From M55B165 sp051744245 (GTDB lineage Bacteria > Actinomycetota > Humimicrobiia > Humimicrobiales > Humimicrobiaceae): DNA of 15,889 nt. Numbering within the stretch: position 1 is the first letter of the stretch; the number at the start of each line of letters is the position of its first letter. The notes below the pieces were generated by a model that searched no databases, had not been told where the DNA came from, and was given only the letters and a program-made list of their open reading frames with translations. A program made the translations under genes and the position numbers. Positions 13,741 to 15,889 of this stretch are shown here, in pieces. The stretch covers positions 1-15,889 of the forward strand of contig JBNJCV010000037.1 in the NCBI GenBank assembly GCA_051744245.1. The letters are read 5' to 3'.

Positions 13741-14479
13741 CCAGCTAATAAACATAAAAAATATATCTAAAATATATAAAATAGGCAAAGTTGAAGTTAA
13801 AGCCCTCCGGAGAGTTGACCTGGCCATAAGAGAAGGAGAATTTGTAACGGTTATGGGGCCTTCCGGTTCCGGCAAATCTACCCTTATGAATATAATAGGC
13901 TGCCTGGACACGCCCACATCTGGCAATTATTTTCTGGAAGATATTGATATAAGCAAATTGGATGACAACCAGCTTGCCGAAATCAGGAATAAAAAAATTG
14001 GTTTTGTTTTCCAGACTTTTAACTTGCTTTTCCGTTCCAATGTATACAGGAATGTTGAGCTTCCCCTAATCTATTCAAAATACAAGGGAGACCGCAAGAA
14101 AAAAGTGCTTGATTCTATCAATTCCGTAGGCCTAACCCAATGGATAAGCCACCGCCCCAATGAGCTTTCCGGCGGCCAAAAGCAAAGGGTGGCTATTGCC
14201 AGGGCCTTGGTAAATGATCCTTCTATTATACTTGCGGACGAACCTACCGGTAACCTGGACTCTATAACCGGAGAAGAAATAATAGCAATATTCCAAAAGC
14301 TAAACAGGCAAGGCAAGACCATACTAATGGTAACCCATGAGCTGGAAATAGCCAGGCATACCCAGAAAATAATATACCTGCGGGATGGCCTGGTATACAA
14401 TCAGGAAAAAATAGATAGTCCCATAGATGCTGAAGAAAACCTAAGAAAAATGCCCAGAATCGAAGATAGGGTAAACTGA
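13733..14479 (+). CDS. MacB/LolD-type ABC transporter ATP-binding protein
   Basis: This ATPase subunit of 248 residues drives the MacB-like permease encoded next. Walker A is GPSGSGKST at 42-50, the Q-loop is Q94 (VFQTFNLL), the signature LSGGQ is at 145-149, Walker B ILADE at 166-170 followed by PTGNLDS, and the switch histidine is H202 (MVTHE). The ALRRVDLAIREGEFVTVMGPSG pattern and absence of a fused permease place it with the separate MacB/LolD/YknY group. ATG at 13733 overlaps the adaptor stop as ATGAGTAA; an upstream in-frame TTG at 13727 would add two residues. It ends 1 nt before the permease start. Confidence 0.96.
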   Translation: MSNQLINIKNISKIYKIGKVEVKALRRVDLAIREGEFVTVMGPSGSGKSTLMNIIGCLDTPTSGNYFLEDIDISKLDDNQLAEIRNKKIGFVFQTFNLLFRSNVYRNVELPLIYSKYKGDRKKKVLDSINSVGLTQWISHRPNELSGGQKQRVAIARALVNDPSIILADEPTGNLDSITGEEIIAIFQKLNRQGKTILMVTHELEIARHTQKIIYLRDGLVYNQEKIDSPIDAEENLRKMPRIEDRVN

Positions 14480-14480
14480 C

Positions 14481-15710
14481 ATGTGGAGATTATTGGAAAA
14501 TATAAAAATTGCATTCCAGGCATTAGGCCTAAACAAGCTAAGGTCATTTCTTACCATGCTGGGAATAATTATAGGGGTTGGAGCGGTAGTGGCCATGCTC
14601 TCTATAGGCACTGGAGCCCAGGATATGGTGCTGGAAAACATCCAGGATATTGGCTCCAATTTAATTATAGTGTCACCCGGGCAGAGGGAACAAAACCCCG
14701 GCTATGAACAAATGCTGGGAACCCAGAAGCAAGACCAGCTAAAGGCCAGGGATGTTCAAGCAATAAACAAAAGGGCCCAATATATAGATGGGGCAATACC
14801 AGTAATTTTAAGCTCTTCTATAGTATCCTATTTGGGGGAAAATTCAAAAGTAAGCATATATGCTTCCTCAGAAGACGCTGAATACATCTACAATTTTGAA
14901 ATTGAAAAGGGCATTTTTTACAGCTCCAGTGATGTTGCAAATTCTTCCAATGTAGCTATTTTAGGCCAAACAGTAATCGAGGACCTTTTCGGCAAAAAGG
15001 ACCCCATTGGGGAATTAATAAAAATTGACGGCAAAAATTTTACGGTTATCGGTACAGTAAAAGAAATGGGAACTGACCAATTCGGAAATGACCAGGATAA
15101 TATGGTATCATTACCTATAACCACTGCACAGAACAAGCTATACGGGCTAGACTATATAAACCTTATACTGGCAAAAGCCGACAATGAGCAGGTTATTGGG
15201 GAAGCAACAGAAGAGATAACCAGGATCTTAAGGGAGGCTCATAATTTAAGGCCAGGCGAAAACAATGATTTTACAGTGCAAAGCCAGACCCAGATACTTG
15301 ACATAGTGGGAAGCATAACCAACATTTTTACAATAACCATTGCTGGAATAGCAAGCATATCCTTGCTGGTTGGCGGCATTGGTATCATGAATATCATGCT
15401 GGTATCAGTAACAGAAAGAACCAGGGAAATAGGGATAAGGAAAGCAGTGGGGGCTAAAAACAAAGATATTTTACTCCAGTTCCTTATAGAAAGCTTAGTG
15501 CTTAGCATTAGCGGGGGTATAGTTGGAATATTATTTGCAGTTTCAATATCTTTTTTAATCAACTATTTTACAGTACTTAATACCTCAATTTCTGCTTTCC
15601 CCATAATGCTTGCATTAAGCTTTTCAACTATTGTTGGCTTGTTTTTTGGAATTTATCCCGCCATGCGTGCAGCCAGGCTTAATCCCATTGAAGCCTTAAG
15701 GTATGAATAG
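14481..15710 (+). CDS. MacB-type ABC transporter permease (FtsX fold)
   Basis: This 409-residue permease has the MacB topology: one N-terminal helix (about 23-42, FLTMLGIIIGVGAVVAMLSIG), a large extracytoplasmic MacB_PCD domain (about 45-275), then three helices of the FtsX domain (about 283-308, 335-362, 373-393). Family motifs are LNKLRSFLTMLGIIIGVGAV, GGIGIMNIMLVSVTERTREIGIRKA split across 298-321, AVGAKNKDIL, and PAMRAARLNPIEALRYE at the C-terminus. MacB-type permeases work by mechanotransmission, moving substrate taken up from outside the cytoplasmic membrane rather than across it. It is the last gene of the padR operon. Possible cargo includes antibiotics, peptides or lipoproteins; the sequence does not say which. 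No terminator is evident in the 179 bases after it. Confidence 0.96.
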   Translation: MWRLLENIKIAFQALGLNKLRSFLTMLGIIIGVGAVVAMLSIGTGAQDMVLENIQDIGSNLIIVSPGQREQNPGYEQMLGTQKQDQLKARDVQAINKRAQYIDGAIPVILSSSIVSYLGENSKVSIYASSEDAEYIYNFEIEKGIFYSSSDVANSSNVAILGQTVIEDLFGKKDPIGELIKIDGKNFTVIGTVKEMGTDQFGNDQDNMVSLPITTAQNKLYGLDYINLILAKADNEQVIGEATEEITRILREAHNLRPGENNDFTVQSQTQILDIVGSITNIFTITIAGIASISLLVGGIGIMNIMLVSVTERTREIGIRKAVGAKNKDILLQFLIESLVLSISGGIVGILFAVSISFLINYFTVLNTSISAFPIMLALSFSTIVGLFFGIYPAMRAARLNPIEALRYE

Positions 15711-15889
15711 ATTATAAGAATTTGCTGCTCGTTCACCACCTATCAGAACCTGATTTAGATATATTTTAAGTTTACCAGGTTAAAAAATACCATGATCTAT
15801 GGTGCTAAAGTAAAATTTTGAGAATCAATTTGGATACTCTATAGGTCAGAACAAAATCATATTGTTATTTGTAAATTTAGAATTTAATA

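Noticed and set aside
14071..14400. Minus-strand open frame of 109 codons
   Set aside because: It is antisense to the ABC ATPase signature and Walker B region.
15239..15562. Minus-strand open frame of 107 codons
   Set aside because: It is antisense to the FtsX domain of the permease; apparent hydrophobicity mirrors the real helices.
15747..15781. AACCTG / CAGGTT inverted repeat after the permease gene
   Set aside because: Only 6 bp with a loop of about 23 nt and an A-run, not a T-run, downstream; not convincing as a terminator or attachment site.
1..15889. CRISPR arrays, insertion sequences, tRNA or rRNA genes, phage or toxin-antitoxin genes
   Set aside because: No repeated spacer pattern, transposase motif, terminal inverted repeats, tRNA cloverleaf or rRNA sequence was seen on either strand.

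Overview
The window comes from a low-GC bacterial chromosome with short intergenic gaps and arginine codons biased to AGG/AGA. The content (a candidate Re-type citrate synthase, late cobalamin assembly genes under a B12 riboswitch, a Cys-type L,D-transpeptidase lipoprotein, and a MacAB-like exporter under a PadR regulator) suggests an anaerobe, either a clostridial Firmicute or a deep-branching low-GC actinobacterial or related candidate lineage. The sequence alone does not settle which.

Layout. Positions 1-703 hold the frameshifted C-terminal half of a DHA2-type MFS drug transporter. The AT-rich stretch 704-949 contains a candidate extended -10 promoter and no gene. A plus-strand DRE-TIM acyltransferase (950-2344), best called a Re-citrate synthase, ends 2 nt from the end of a minus-strand operon. 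Read from its own promoter, that operon is: cobalamin riboswitch and terminator (about 6706 to 6509), cobT, cobD, cbiB, then a divergent gpsA-like dehydrogenase. All junctions within it overlap by 4-8 nt. Upstream on the same strand are lacI-type regulator, mutM/fpg, HD-domain hydrolase, and L,D-transpeptidase, with a promoter in front of lacI and another candidate in front of the HD gene. Before these lies enolase (10275-11570, minus) with a clear intrinsic terminator. Divergent from enolase, the plus strand carries a tightly packed padR / adaptor / ABC ATPase / permease operon (11703-15710). The last 179 bases hold no recognisable gene or terminator.

How the genes work together. CobD makes aminopropanol phosphate, CbiB attaches it to the corrin, and CobT activates the lower-ligand base, so the operon supplies two parts of the nucleotide loop. 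No cobU/cobP or cobS is present here. The PadR-controlled operon encodes a tripartite-style exporter whose adaptor is a lipoprotein with an unusually long coiled-coil hairpin. A near-palindrome just downstream of the padR -10 box is a good autoregulatory operator candidate. The remaining genes are housekeeping (glycolysis, base-excision repair, peptidoglycan cross-linking).

I did not find a clearly unprecedented system. The points most worth following up are the candidate Re-citrate synthase, the gpsA-like gene inside a B12-controlled operon, the lacI-type regulator with no sugar genes nearby, the altered Fpg residues, and the extended-hairpin adaptor.
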